Below, piece after piece: positions 1 through 10,735 of a DNA stretch of 64,000 nucleotides. How positions within the stretch are numbered: the stretch's first letter is position 1; each line of letters starts with the position of its first letter. Position numbers and translations under genes: made by a program. Under the pieces are notes generated by a model. The model was not told the DNA's origin, did no database searches, and was given only the letters and a program-made list of their open reading frames with translations. The DNA is from Trichobilharzia regenti (taxonomy: Eukaryota > Platyhelminthes > Trematoda > Strigeidida > Schistosomatidae), in the NCBI GenBank assembly GCA_944472135.2, contig OX235262.1, positions 60,174,440 through 60,238,439 of the forward strand, in the 5' to 3' direction.

Positions 1-184
1 AAGGCATTGATACTAGAGACGGTATTGGAATCGTCCAAGTGAGTTGTGAGTGAATGTATTCAAACATATTTGTATACACATTAATCCACGTGTATGTAGG
101 TTAAGAGACGGTAGGATATTACGCACACACTGATGACCGCTGGACATCACTATTAACGCTAACATGTGGTAAACGTGTTTCTCG

Positions 185-239
185 TGGCTCAGCTGGCACA
201 GCGTCCCTCTACTCGACCCGTCGCTACTGATTCAATTCA
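185..239 (+). promoter_or_regulatory. tRNA-like A box / B box pair (possible SINE or pol III relic)
   Basis: TGGCTCAGCTGG at 185-196 fits the pol III A-box consensus TRGCNNAGNNGG. GATTCAATTCA at 229-239 resembles the B box GGTTCGANNCC, with 44 bases between box starts, which is in the tRNA/SINE range. The intervening sequence does not fold as a cloverleaf by eye. The motif is in every A block: + at about 12971, 28911 and 49212, inverted at about 7666-7720, 37560-37614 and 59446-59500. It may be a tRNA-derived SINE head or chance. Confidence 0.35.
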
Positions 240-534
240 CTGAGATATTCACCCACTCTTCGCGTATCCAATCATCACTCTCAACACAGCCATATTAAAA
301 AAAATATTCAAAATATCTCAATGCATCAATTTTACTTCAGCGAAATATATCGAACTCACGATTAAGAATGTCAGCTTTAGTTACATTCACACATATTTCG
401 AAGTGTTTTATGGGCTCACATTGCGAATGCGTTTCAGTGGATTTACATTCGTTGAAATGACACAATAAAACGATCACCTGTGATAAGAAAAACAAACATG
501 AAATGAAATATGTTTGAGGACAATGAGAGAACGT

Positions 535-842
535 ACGCTGAAGCAGACGAATACAGTTTTCGCAGATGAGTTCATTCTCTCAGTTTTCTAATACACACGA
601 CAATGTGAATATACTTCAGATGGTTTACGCCAGTTAACAATTTTCACTATGCATATATATATATATATATCTGTCTATGTATGAGTAAACAAACCAAGCG
701 GGTCAAATCCACGTAGACATCTTCTTATTGCTAACTAATTAGTAAATTCCATATTTAGTAATTATGCGACTAATATTGTGTCTATCAGTTAAGGCAGAAA
801 ATGAAGTCATCTATGAAAACTGTATTCATCTGCTTCAGCGTA
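535..842. repeat. Short internal inverted repeat around AT microsatellite
   Basis: The 42 bases at 535-576, beginning ACGCTGAAGCAGACGAATAC, recur inverted at 800-842 with few differences. The roughly 220-base loop holds an AT tract. The same arrangement is in all A copies that span it. It could extrude a small cruciform inside the larger palindrome. Confidence 0.75.
653..670. repeat. (AT)n microsatellite
   Basis: Pure AT dinucleotide run flanked by GC and CTGTCTATG. Its length differs between A copies; the copy near 29370-29394 is longer and has lost the preceding TGC. It is useful for telling copies apart. Confidence 0.9.
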
Positions 843-891
843 TCTACTACTAGAAGTATATTTAGTAGTAATATCACTATCACTATTTTCA

Positions 892-948
892 GTGTTATTA
901 TTAGTATTATCATAATTATCATTATTATTATTATTATTATTATAATTA
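892..948. repeat. (ATT)n/(ATC)n microsatellite
   Basis: ATT-rich run with interruptions. It differs in length and interruption pattern between copies (about 6956-6990, 29617-29672, 36848-36900, 49920-49980 and 58726-58780). Poly-Ile and poly-Asn reading frames here are artefacts of the repeat. Confidence 0.9.
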
Positions 949-3059
949 TGATGACTAATTGCAGAGTAGAAAGGCACAATCATGTTATCCAATGGACAAC
1001 TCATCGTCATGAGTTCATGTTTAAATATGTTTCTGTTAACTATTAATTAATTCTGTATTCTAATTTTAGGCCAGATAGGATGTGATGGATTACAATAGTG
1101 TTCGCTTAGTTATTCTTTTCTAAATATCACTATGGCTCCTGTTGAATATTCATCACTGAGCCACACTATTATAACCATATGTAAAGTTTTGCCTAGTTGC
1201 TGATGTATATTTCAATTGGATATCGTCGAACAGTGCTCGACATCATTCTTCGCATCTGATTCACAATCTGCATTTATCCACCCTTCAGTGTTCACCAATA
1301 ACCAGACATGTGTGAACTATCACCACAAAAATCGTTTATGTTCATTTAACATTTCAATTACTCGTGTGGAGCGAGATATATAGGTCGTTAGATATGTGTC
1401 TCACCTCGAGGAGTAAATTAACACGACCGCGGATGTCTACAAATACGCCTGAATGAGTCAATATGGCGTGTAATATTCTATTAGAATCATAACAACAGTT
1501 GCTCTATCTCTGTGTCAAGTGGACTATCAGTTATCAAGAAGGTCAAAACATACCTATCTGTAGCTTTGTGTGCCTTAGTTATTGGCGTTGATAAAGGTCT
1601 GGACATTTATACGGATAACCATAATTTTGTTCACGGAATAAACTGATCCATCCAGACTTTTCAGTCTGAACACAATTCTTAAACCAACTAATACAAACAT
1701 CCTTCTGCCTATTCGTAATTTACGCGTGTGTCTCATGTGAATCTCCTCACAACCATCTCTCTCTATTTCCATGTTTGAAATTTGAAATATTAGAGAGTAT
1801 TCGTAGGTTACGGAGATGCCTCCAATTGTGTAGCTTTGTCTGAAATTGTTGGTGAGGCGTTTAGGATTTGAATGACCTCACTAACAACGTCTCCAAAATT
1901 GTTTGAGGCATCTCGCCTTCTCGAAATGAGGTATAGTTATTTGATCCATTCTCTTCTTCGATAGAAACAACTCGGAATCGGTGAATGATTGATTAACATT
2001 CACTCTGCACGACTGCATGCAATTGAACATTGAGCAGAATATTCGTTGTCCTCTTGTGCTAACTTCGCTGGTGTTATTTCATAGATAACAAGAGCCTATC
2101 GATGCAGTGTCATGTTTAGGTTGCATAGGACGTGGTGCAATCTACCACTGATCGGCTGACATAGGTAGTTGGATGCCACTAACAGCAAGCTGTACCGCCT
2201 GCTAGCCACATCGAAATTGCCTGATCACCGATCAGCCATCTCGCTTGATTGATGCTGTGATTTGAACCATGTAGACGGTTCAATTCAGCTCAGAGAATTT
2301 CGTCGATTCCGACCACTCGAAATCTGCCTGGCTATTTGAGCCAACCAGTGACTAGCAAAATCGAAATGACTACAGCTGTTTTTTCGAATGGATCTCGTCA
2401 CGCCGTCTCTCTTGCTTTCTACATCGTCATTCATGGTATGGCTACGGTTTCAGAGTCGCCCACCTTTGTCTAGCTGAGAAATCAGATCAATTATTTTCCA
2501 TCACTAAAGCATCTGTCAATTACTAGTTCACATGCTATCCAAACGCCAAGTCTTTCTCCACATTCTACAAAGTCCCTACACATCAAATTACTTCATTTAT
2601 TTCAATCACTTGTGTGTCCAGATTTCTATTTACACATTGGTGTGTGCGTGTGTGTATGCGTGAATATAAACCACAGTGGATACCTACACACACACATATA
2701 TATCACATACACACTGAACAAATTGTCAATTTCAATAAAATATTTGTTGTTACCTTGGAAAGTACAGATAGTAAGGATAACAAATTAGGCACGGAAAGTT
2801 AGTGAAACATATCCGTTTTGTTATTTATTAGTGAAGTCTTTCTATGCCATAGCTATGCCATTACACCTCCACATCCATTCAAACATCCGGGCTTCATCCA
2901 TATATGCCGAGTCTGTGCAGTTAAAAGTTCTTGATATAAAATATGACCATTCTGCAGACACTTGCTCTCTTGGAGCAATAAATATGCAAGCACATAACAG
3001 GAGAAAACAGTGTTTGTGTGCGCTGACAATGTTTACACGAGTACAGTCACAGCGAATGA

Positions 3060-3660
3060 ATTACCAGTGACTACCGATAGAGAATTCTCAAGATGATTAT
3101 CGGTAAAGGCGGTAAATTCATCTGCAAAATTCGATACACCCGAGAGGTAACAGTCAGGTGTGGGGTAAATATTTGAAATGAAATTGTGTTCATGCTTTGA
3201 TCAGTGTGTGCGACGACATTTGACTGTAAAAGAATCAATAGCTAGTCGCTAGAGAATGTAAAACATACATTGTTTGAAAGCTATCACTTGGGATGTAGGA
3301 AAGCTTCAGCCACACCACCAATTTTCTCTTCGGAACTTGGCCGATCTTGTCTGAAAATACGAAATCGTTTGTTGGAACCAGATTTTTGTCATTAGGCTCG
3401 TTAATTGAAGTTTCCCTTGGGGTGGTTATCGCCTTATCGTGGTGAGTATCAGATGATATGCGAGGATGAGGTTGCACAAACCAGTTGAGAAGAGAGCGGA
3501 AGGTTGTACAGTTGATAACAGGAAACTTAGAACGATGTATAGGTGTGCACTTTAATGCACAATGCCACCCATCATGATGCCTTTCCCTAGTCTTGTGAGA
3601 AACGTTGAAGTCACTTTTTCCGAAACATTCTATGAATTCACGAGAGTGAACAGTGCAATT
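3060..3660 (-). pseudogene. Decayed CR1-like non-LTR endonuclease (APE) region
   Basis: Read on the minus strand this is a diverged version of the first 200 or so residues of the CR1 ORF at 18644. ECFGKSDFNVSHKTRERHH matches KCFKPYDFHASNKTKRKHH, then HDGWHCALK matches HGGWQRALK. Later, across several frameshifts and stops, EEKIGGVA matches REKRVGGVA, SNNVCFTFSSD matches SNNVCFSFSSD, and HLENSLSVVTG is identical to the stretch leading into the APE motif GDFN. Here GDFN has become a GNSF-like sequence, so the catalytic Asp is gone. It is an older relative of the CR1 in the cores and cannot be functional. Confidence 0.85.
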
Positions 3661-3739
3661 TCACGTCATACTTCGATGCATATATACAAGTAAAACACAA
3701 TGAATTGGATGAGATGTGCGAATGGAAGCTTAGGAAGCG

Positions 3740-4875
3740 CAACGTTGAAACAGACCGCATCAGACGATGGTCTCGTTTGTTTTTGATGAATGTGTGAACA
3801 TGTTGGCTGCTGAAGGAGATGCTGGTTATCTCATGACAATACCCTCTGTTTAACGGACGACATCTCTCCCGAATATAAGCAATGTGGAGCGTAGACACAG
3901 TTCTTATGCTTTCTTAATTTCATCTGCATTCAAAGGATGTAGGACACTTGGTTCACTAGCCGAATTTAGTGAGTTATAAATCATACTTTAAAAATCATTA
4001 GTTCGAACACTCGTCAGTACAGGAAATTCCAATTACTTCTTGTTCTTCACCACAGGCTGAGGTGATTAGCTTCTTGAATTCATTCAAGTTCTGAAATCCG
4101 TATTCCACCTCCATTTGGTAATGTTTCACTAGTTGTGAAATATAGCTGGAAATGTCATGGGTTGGAGAATTAGTGACGTCCAAAACTGGTGGTGATGGAA
4201 CAAAGGTTTTGTTGGCTTTTGGTAGTCCATAAAATCCACGCGCACTGAAGAAGTTTGGTGTTGGTTGAAGCAAAAAGGATACTCCGAGTTTCTCATTTCT
4301 TCACTTCAACAGTATGATTGTTTCGAGCGTTAATTTATTCGACGTATCCCTTGACACTATTAGGCTGACATTTTACAGCTTTCAGTGTTAGGTGTTCAAT
4401 AGCTTCTATCTCGCAATCTGTCTTTGTCTGCTCATGTAGTGACAATTGATTTACATTTTTTGTGGTTGTGCTAATGCATGTTGTCCACTTTCGAAAATAT
4501 TTGACCTATTCGGCTTCTGAGTCAGTAGTGAGGCAGAAATTTGACTCTTATTACATTTGTCACTTCAGGTATCTCACAATCAAACGAGGACTTGATAGCT
4601 GGATTTATCGCGAAGGCTCGTAATCGTCTCTTACTGATACTAAAACTAACTCCTTTCTTATAGAGTGACAGTTCACAGGGAGATCGAATCCTGTTAGAGA
4701 AATCAGCCATCACTTTATTCGTATTCGAAGGATATTTAGATTTAGAACATCGTGGAACTTTCGACTTGTTTCCTTTCCGATTATTGAAGATAAAATTGTT
4801 CTTCACTCTCGCTAACCTTATCAGTGGAAGTCTTTGACTGTGGTGTAACCAAGGGTGATAAGATTTCACCAGCAT
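3740..4875 (-). pseudogene. Decayed Penelope-like element, N-terminal and RT finger/palm part
   Basis: Minus strand, frames broken by stops and shifts. In order: an N-terminal stretch with ELSLYKKGVSFSISKRRLRA (4522-4875), resembling the xLSLLxKGLNF segment of PLE ORFs; KSIVTT-stop-ADKDR near 4430, like the PLE IVIT-ADKG motif; ARGFYGLPKANK at about 4220-4255, the PLE RT signature YGLPKxHK, followed by NSPTHDISSYISQL; then ELCLRSTLLIFGRDVVR and a GIVMR-stop-PASPSAANMF segment near 3800-3900, matching the RT motif around GxAMGSPxSPxxANxFM. Homology fades near 3740. The catalytic YVDD region is absent. Family placement is by recalled consensus, not by search. Confidence 0.85.
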
Positions 4876-7800
4876 TAGGATTCATACTCGAAACGATTCG
4901 ACAGTCCTGGTTGCCCTATGAACGCCTTATCATGAACAGCGTTCTTGCTGCTGTAGGAGCTCCTTCAATCAACCCACTACGGTTGTCAGCTGACTTACCA
5001 GTCAAGAAATCAGGATAAACATTTCACTGAAGTAAACGGAGATGGATGTCGACACATCACAAAATATTTTCACTCTGTACTCTACAGACCAAATTAATGA
5101 ATAGAAACGAAGTGGAACTTCATAGCAGCTTCTAAATAAACATGATTAACCTCAAGAAACACTACTTCTGTCGATGGCTATACTGACCAACTTCACCAAC
5201 ATGAATGTCAGTAACGAGTTATCCACTGTGGTTTATATTCACACGCGCACACACACGCACACACCAATGTGTAAATAGAAATCTGGACACACAAGTGATT
5301 GAAATAAATGAAGTAATTTGATGTGTAGGGACTTTGTAGAATGTGGAGAAAGACTTGGCGTTTGGATAGCATGTGAACTAGTAATTGACAGATGCTTTAG
5401 TGATGGAAAATAATTGATCTGATTTCTCAGCTAGACAAAGGTGGGCGACTCTGAAACCGTAGCCATACCATGAATGACGATGTAGAAAGCAAGAGAGACG
5501 GCGTGACGAGATCCATTCGAAAAAACAGCTGTAGTCATTTCGATTTTGCTAGTCACTGGTTGGCTCAAATAGCCAGGCAGATTTCGAGTGGTCGGAATCG
5601 ACGAAATTCTCTGAGCTGAATTGAACCGTCTACATGGTTCAAATCACAGCATCAATCAAGCGAGATGGCTGATCGGTGATCAGGCAATTTCGATGTGGCT
5701 AGCAGGCGGTACAGCTTGCTGTTAGTGGCATCCAACTACCTATGTCAGCCGATCAGTGGTAGATTGCACCACGTCCTATGCAACCTAAACATGACACTGC
5801 ATCGATAGGCTCTTGTTATCTATGAAATAACACCAGCGAAGTTAGCACAAGAGGACAACGAATATTCTGCTCAATGTTCAATTGCATGCAGTCGTGCAGA
5901 GTGAATGTTAATCAATCATTCACCGATTCCGAGTTGTTTCTATCGAAGAAGAGAATGGATCAAATAACTATACCTCATTTCGAGAAGGCGAGATGCCTCA
6001 AACAATTTTGGAGACGTTGTTAGTGAGGTCATTCAAATCCTAAACGCCTCACCAACAATTTCAGACAAAGCTAAACAACTGGAGGCATCTCCGTAACCTA
6101 CGAATACTCTCTAATATTTCAAATTTCAAACATGGAAATAGAGAGAGATGGTTGTGAGGAGATTCACATGAGACACACGCGTAAATTACGAATAGGCAGA
6201 AGGATGTTTTTATTAGTTGGTTTAAGAATTGTGTTCAGACTGAAAAGTCTGGATGGATCAGTTTATTCCGTGAACAAAATTATGGTTATCCGTATAAATG
6301 TCCAGACCTTTATCAACGCCAATAACTAAGGCACACAAAGCTACAGATAGGTATGTTTTGACCTTCTTGATAACTGATAGTCCACTTGACACAGAGATAG
6401 AGCAACTGTTGTTATGATTCTAATAGAATATTACACGCCATATTGACTCATTCAGGCGTATTTGTAGACATCCGCGGTCGTGTTAATTTACTCCTCGAGG
6501 TGAGACACATATCTAACGACCTATATATCTCGCTCCACACGAGTAATTGAAATGTTAAATGAACATAAACGATTTTTGTGGTGATAGTTCACACATGTCT
6601 GGTTATTGGTGAACACTGAAGGGTGGATAAATGCAGATTGTGAATCAGATGCGAAGAATGATGTCGAGCACTGTTCGACGATATCCAATTGAAATATACA
6701 TCAGCAGCTAGGCAAAACTTTACATATGGTTATAATAGTGTGGCTCAGTGATGAATATTCAACAGGAGCCATAGTGATATTTAGAAAAGAATAACTAAGC
6801 GAACACTATTGTAATCCATCACATCCTATCTGGCCTAAAATTAGAATACAGAATTAATTAATAGTTAACAGAAACATATTTAAACATGAACTCATGACGA
6901 TGAGTTGTCCATTGGATAACATGATTGTGCCTTTCTACTCTGCAATTAGTCACCATAATTATAATAATAATAATAATGATAATTATGATAATACTAATAA
7001 TAACACTGAAAATAGTGATAGTGATATTACTACTAAATATACTTCTAGTAGTAGATACGCTGAAGCAGATGAATACAGTTTTCATAGATGACTTCATTTT
7101 CTGCCTTAACTGATAGACACTATATTAGTCGCATAATTACTAAATATGGAATTTACTAATTAGTTAGCAATAAGAAGATGTCTACGTGGATTTGACCCGC
7201 TTGGTTTGTTTACTCATACATAGACAGATATATATATATATATATATGCATAGTGAAAATTGTTAACTGGCGTAAACCATCTGAAGTATATTCACATTGT
7301 CGTGTGTATTAGAAAACTGAGAGAATGAACTCATCTGCGAAAACTGTATTCGTCTGCTTCAGCGTACGTTCTCTCATTGTCCTCAAACATATTTCATTTC
7401 ATGTTTGTTTTTCTTATCACAGGTGATCGTTTTATTGTGTCATTTCAACGAATGTAAATCCACTGAAACGCATTCGCAATGTGAGCCCATAAAACACTTC
7501 GAAATATGTGTGAATGTAACTAAAGCTGACATTCTTAATCGTGAGTTCGATATATTTCGCTGAAGTAAAATTGATGCATTGAGATATTTTGAATATTTTT
7601 TTTAATATGGCTGTGTTGAGAGTGATGATTGGATACGCGAAGAGTGGGTGAATATCTCAGTGAATTGAATCAGTAGCGACGGGTCGAGTAGAGGGACGCT
7701 GTGCCAGCTGAGCCACGAGAAACACGTTTACCACATGTTAGCGTTAATAGTGATGTCCAGCGGTCATCAGTGTGTGCGTAATATCCTACCGTCTCTTAAC

Positions 7801-8026
7801 CTACATACACGTGGATTAATGTGTATACAAATATGTTTGAATACATTCACTCACAACTCACTTGGACGATTCCAATACCGTCTCTAGTATCAATGCCTTC
7901 AACGGTGATGAATGTGATATAGGTATAAGGGAGGTTTGCACTCCTCTCCCATTCAACGAACAGAAAATAACGTCGAAAGACATGACAAGCATACTTTCAC
8001 ATCACTCCACGCAGTGAAATTAGTCC

Positions 8027-8278
8027 TCATTCTTCACTCGTGTAAATCAACCCCAGCACCAGTGTACCTTTCAATCCATTATCGAAGTATTCATTTGTAA
8101 TCTGATATGTACACAGCTCTGGTGTGAAGAATGCTGGTTGATTCCTCTGTCTGTTCACCGCCTCATACGAAAGTGAGATAACTTCCTGTATTGTCATCAT
8201 TGCCAACTGACCAGACATTTGAAGGTGAAATTCGGTAGTGATGATTCCTGTTCCATATCGACGAACACCAAAATAATA
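8027..8278 (-). other. Unidentified open frame in block I (84 codons, possible captured exon)
   Basis: Open on the minus strand from just after a TGA to a stop. It contains Y-G-T-G-I-I-T-T-E-F-H-L-Q, then MSGQLAMMTIQEVISLSYEA and TPELCTYQITNEYFDNGL. It does not look like low-complexity or retroelement sequence, and I do not recognise a family. The Met is internal to the frame, so this may be an exon rather than a gene. Copies: 12407-12659 (+), 28344-28596 (+), 37926-38177 (-), 48647-48899 (+), 59800-60051 (-). The diverged R3 copy differs from most others by three base changes, all synonymous; the R4 copy has a private Val to Gly change. No promoter or second exon is evident. Confidence 0.4.
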
Positions 8279-8426
8279 TCATGACGAACTGAATTCATCA
8301 CTCTCCATGCATACATCGATGTATGAAAATTTGCCAAGAGTCGCTTTTCATAGACGATAAACAATCCATAAGTATACTTTGTTCAGGTGATGATTTGAGT
8401 GATATGCATTTTATGATGGAGTAGAA

Positions 8427-8744
8427 TTGTTTCCTTCCCTCAAATACATTCACTGCATTCCTCTCATTCTCTCTACAGCAACTCTCCATCCCCAATTCGA
8501 TTTGTCCTCAATGAGGTATGCTGTGAATATGAACACCATTGATTTCATGATGGAATGCATACAAGACAAGGTTTGCACAGTGAAAACACACTTGTGTTAT
8601 ATTGGTGGCCAACTGCAAGCTGAGTGGAGACATTGTTACAATGAGGAGGCGATGCAGGTGCTACAGACTGCGTATGAATATTTGGAAAGCGTGAGACACA
8701 CACCAATGGAATTCGACCTAAAGAAATTCTTCAGATTAGACTAA
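8427..8744 (+). other. Unidentified 105-codon open frame in block I
   Basis: Plus-strand frame with a non-repetitive C-terminal part: NTIDFMMECIQDKVCTVKTH, CYIGGQLQAEWRHCYNEEAM and FDLKKFFRLD at the end. A pyrimidine-rich TTCTCTCTACAG ends at 8478 inside the frame and could be a splice acceptor, so the real coding part may start there. I do not recognise it. It faces away from the 8027-8278 frame. Copies: 11943-12225 (-, frame broken by a one-base deletion), 27879-28196 (-), 38326-38643 (+), 48182-48499 (-), 60200-60517 (+). Confidence 0.35.
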
Positions 8745-9563
8745 TTCCAGTGTCGCCGAGTAATACAGCGTTGAATCCTGCATTTATCTTCGGTTTCGCT
8801 TTGTAAATACCTCCGATTCCCTGACATTGCATGCAGAACACGTTCTGACTTTCTTTTCACAGATTGATTGTCTCACACCTGTACTCATATTAATCAAACG
8901 AGTGATTCGATGAAGGAGAGAAGAATCATTCTCTTTAATTTTATCCATAACTTTATTCTGATGATATAATCAAATAACAAATACTTATTGCTCTGTATAT
9001 ATTCTGACATTTCTCCTGCTTATTGTCACATGCACTTATTTTGTAACCAGTCATTGCACTACAGGATGTTTTCCACCTTTGTTTCTGTACACTGACTGAA
9101 ATATACTCATAGTTGCGATTTTGTCTTCCATCCTGATATCAACTGTTCATAATAATTTGTGTTATTTTCACTACCAGTGCAGTAGAAGTGTGTTTCGATG
9201 TCGTTCGTCCTTTCAACTACTGATTGTATGATGCCCAAGTAGATAGCCGAATGTAAGAAACCAATATTGTAAGCATGACACACTAGTCAAACTTCGTCGT
9301 TGTCGTACATTCCGATGATCGTCGTTTCATTATTGCATGATACTTGTCAACAGGAGACAGTGAATGCACCACGTTCCAACTTGAACGTTGTGTCTAATAA
9401 GTGATTTCAGATGGTGGTGAGACAGTTTGCACACGTGACACTTCTTTCTGGACACCAAAGCTCATCACGTCTCCCTCGTCAAACACTGTTCAGTTAGTCG
9501 ATACTCTGAGTGTGCAGCTTTCACGTGATTTACACGTTGCATTTTGTACTGAAGAGAGGTGAC

Positions 9564-9923
9564 TGATTGAGGCGCTGATTAGATAGACCTATGTCAATAC
9601 AGATTACTAAGCTTGGAATATTTACTTTCCAATTAGATCGTCATCGCCGTTTCGGCTAATCTGTTATTCTTCGTAAAATTGTATCCTCCGTGTAACTGGC
9701 CATTATTGTAATGTCAACAAATATTATATTTTTTTTAATTGTAAGAACCTGAAGGGAAAACAGTGAAAAGAATATTCTTATTTCAGATTGACTTTAAATT
9801 CTGGAATAAGCGTGTGATCAGGTTGATTACGTTAGAGACTGTTAAAGGAAATAAAACGATTCGGACAATGATAACTTGTTAATGAAGTTGAAGTAGTCAA
9901 AAAATAATAATAATCAAAATAAT
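9564..9923. repeat. Diverged core flank with PLE 3'-tail-like sequence
   Basis: 9600-9750 is a diverged inverted relative of 47175-47363; both share a CCTTCAGGTTCTTACAATTA string on one strand. It also shares the TTAGTAATCTGT ending of the K block. 9840-9920, with GACAATGATAACTTG and AAGTAGTCAAAAAATAATAA, resembles the PLE 3' tail at 17710-17790. No coding content. It is the remnant left where most of this core is missing. Confidence 0.6.
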
Positions 9924-10275
9924 AAAACCATTTAAGGAAACCAGATTGCCATCATAGTGTTCATGGAGCCATGTTTCTTGTAATGAAACAATCGCCGTAT
10001 TGTGATAAGTACCAGATGATAAGAGAGACTGGAGATGCATAATTTTGTTAGGAAGTGAACGGCAGTTTGTACTGACAATAACAGGAATAGTTGTGCGACA
10101 TAAAGATGTCTGTTTAAGAGCACGTTGCCAACCACCGTGATGTTTTCTCTTAGTTTTATTAGATGCATGAAAGTCATATGGTTTGAAACATTTAATGAAT
10201 AAATTACTGTATTTTATACGATTTGTGATCATATTTTATTAAAATTAAGAATGAAAACATGACTTATTAGATGCA
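9924..10275 (-). mobile_element. CR1-type element, 5' fragment
   Basis: Reverse complement of the first 0.35 kb of the CR1 at 18605. The ORF start and the QETWLH endonuclease motif are present. It is truncated inside NGFI, just before the first shared stop codon, and joined to an ATA-rich tail. The junction is unique to this core. Confidence 0.88.
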
Positions 10276-10280
10276 ACATG

Positions 10281-10735
10281 TAGATGCACGAAAAGGTAGC
10301 CCATGTGTCAAACAGGCCACTAATTAACAAGTCAGTACACTCATTTTTGAGTTTTGCACCCTTTAAATGTAAAGGTAACCTGGTAAAGTGTCTGATTCAT
10401 AGTGCTAGATTATTCTATTCAAATGACTACCTCAATGAGGAGCCTAATATCATTTGAAAATTACTTAGAAGAACTGGGTGGTATACAGATAAGCACATTG
10501 AGAGAAATATGAATTCAGCACTTAGGAGAGTCAGTATGCCAGCATTTCCGAAAAAAACCACTATTCATAAAACCGCAGTTCCTCGGTGACACCATCAACG
10601 AAACAATGACATAGTGCCTGTAGAATGCAGTGAAAATAGCTTATTATGCAGGAGAGGTAGGTTGTTTCTTCACAATCACCCCTAATCCACTTTCGAGAAA
10701 TAAGGATAAACTGCCTAAACTTGCCTCCTCCATGT
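10281..10735 (+). pseudogene. Penelope-like element, RT C-terminal/linker fragment
   Basis: Plus strand, with frameshifts. It reads LSFAPFKCKGNLVKCLIHSA, then PLFIKPQFLGDTI, then CFFTITPNPLSRNKDKLP and KLASSM. This is the PLE segment between the SVYRKPT motif and the GIY-YIG domain (consensus KKPLFIKL-FLGD and LKDKLP). The GIY-YIG domain is missing; the sequence runs directly into the K block. Same structure as 26211-26670. A two-base loss distinguishes this copy near its end (CCATGTAAC against CCATGTGTA). Confidence 0.8.

Larger units (their letters stand above)
1..2682 (+). repeat. Palindrome arm R1 (block A, + orientation, cut by window start)
   Basis: Sub-block A of the megasatellite arm. 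Its reverse complement is 5220-7899, so 1-7899 is a palindrome with a 2537 bp spacer. The first bases reappear inverted at 7892-7899, and both inner ends stop at the same CCACAGTGGATA motif beside a TG/CA tract. Forward copies recur at 12787-13590, 28724-31990 and 49025-51715, inverted copies at 34528-37799 and 56986-59673. It contains a tRNA-like box pair, AT and ATT microsatellites and a short internal inverted repeat. The only reading frames are 60-80 codons, made of microsatellite or low-complexity translation, and I see no credible gene. Confidence 0.93.
2683..5219 (+). repeat. Palindrome spacer S1
   Basis: The 2537 bp between the inverted A blocks, nearly identical to 31991-34527 and 54447-56985, and inverted in part at 51716-53825. 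From left: a CA/TA microsatellite, a 0.38 kb segment without recognisable content (2700-3060), a decayed CR1-like endonuclease region on the minus strand (3060-3660), a short joining stretch, a decayed 5' part of a Penelope-like element on the minus strand (3740-4875), and 0.34 kb with nothing recognisable. The same spacer sits in each palindrome, so it is part of the amplified unit. Confidence 0.92.
5220..9563 (-). repeat. Palindrome arm R2 (A then I, inverted)
   Basis: Full 4.34 kb arm in inverted orientation: A at 5220-7899 is the reverse complement of 1-2682, and I at 7900-9563 is the reverse complement of 11124-12786. R7 (56986-61336) is nearly identical and the same length. Sub-block I carries two opposed reading frames described separately. 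The remaining 0.8 kb of I (8750-9563) has no recognisable content. Confidence 0.93.

Noticed and set aside
120..160. CTGATGACCGCTGG as a hammerhead core
   Set aside because: No matching stem II or GAAA partner follows at the right distance.
785..1046. Ile- and Asn-rich open frames on both strands
   Set aside because: Translation of an ATT/ATC microsatellite; length changes between copies break any consistent protein.
1575..1772. 65-codon frame (MEIERDGCEEIHMRHTRKLR)
   Set aside because: Inside the diverging A sub-repeat; the diverged sub-repeat version at 30879-31151 does not keep the frame, so it is not conserved as protein.
2640..2700. TG/CA tract as telomere-like or origin sequence
   Set aside because: Simple dinucleotide microsatellite; no telomeric hexamer.
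2831..3070. 79-codon plus-strand frame in the spacer
   Set aside because: No recognisable motif, ends at the antisense CR1-like region, and composition is ordinary for non-coding AT-rich DNA.
4824..5018. 64-codon plus-strand frame (GDKISPALGFILETIRQSWL) as a captured exon
   Set aside because: Partly antisense to the PLE N-terminal pseudogene, with no splice context or independent support; left as part of the spacer.
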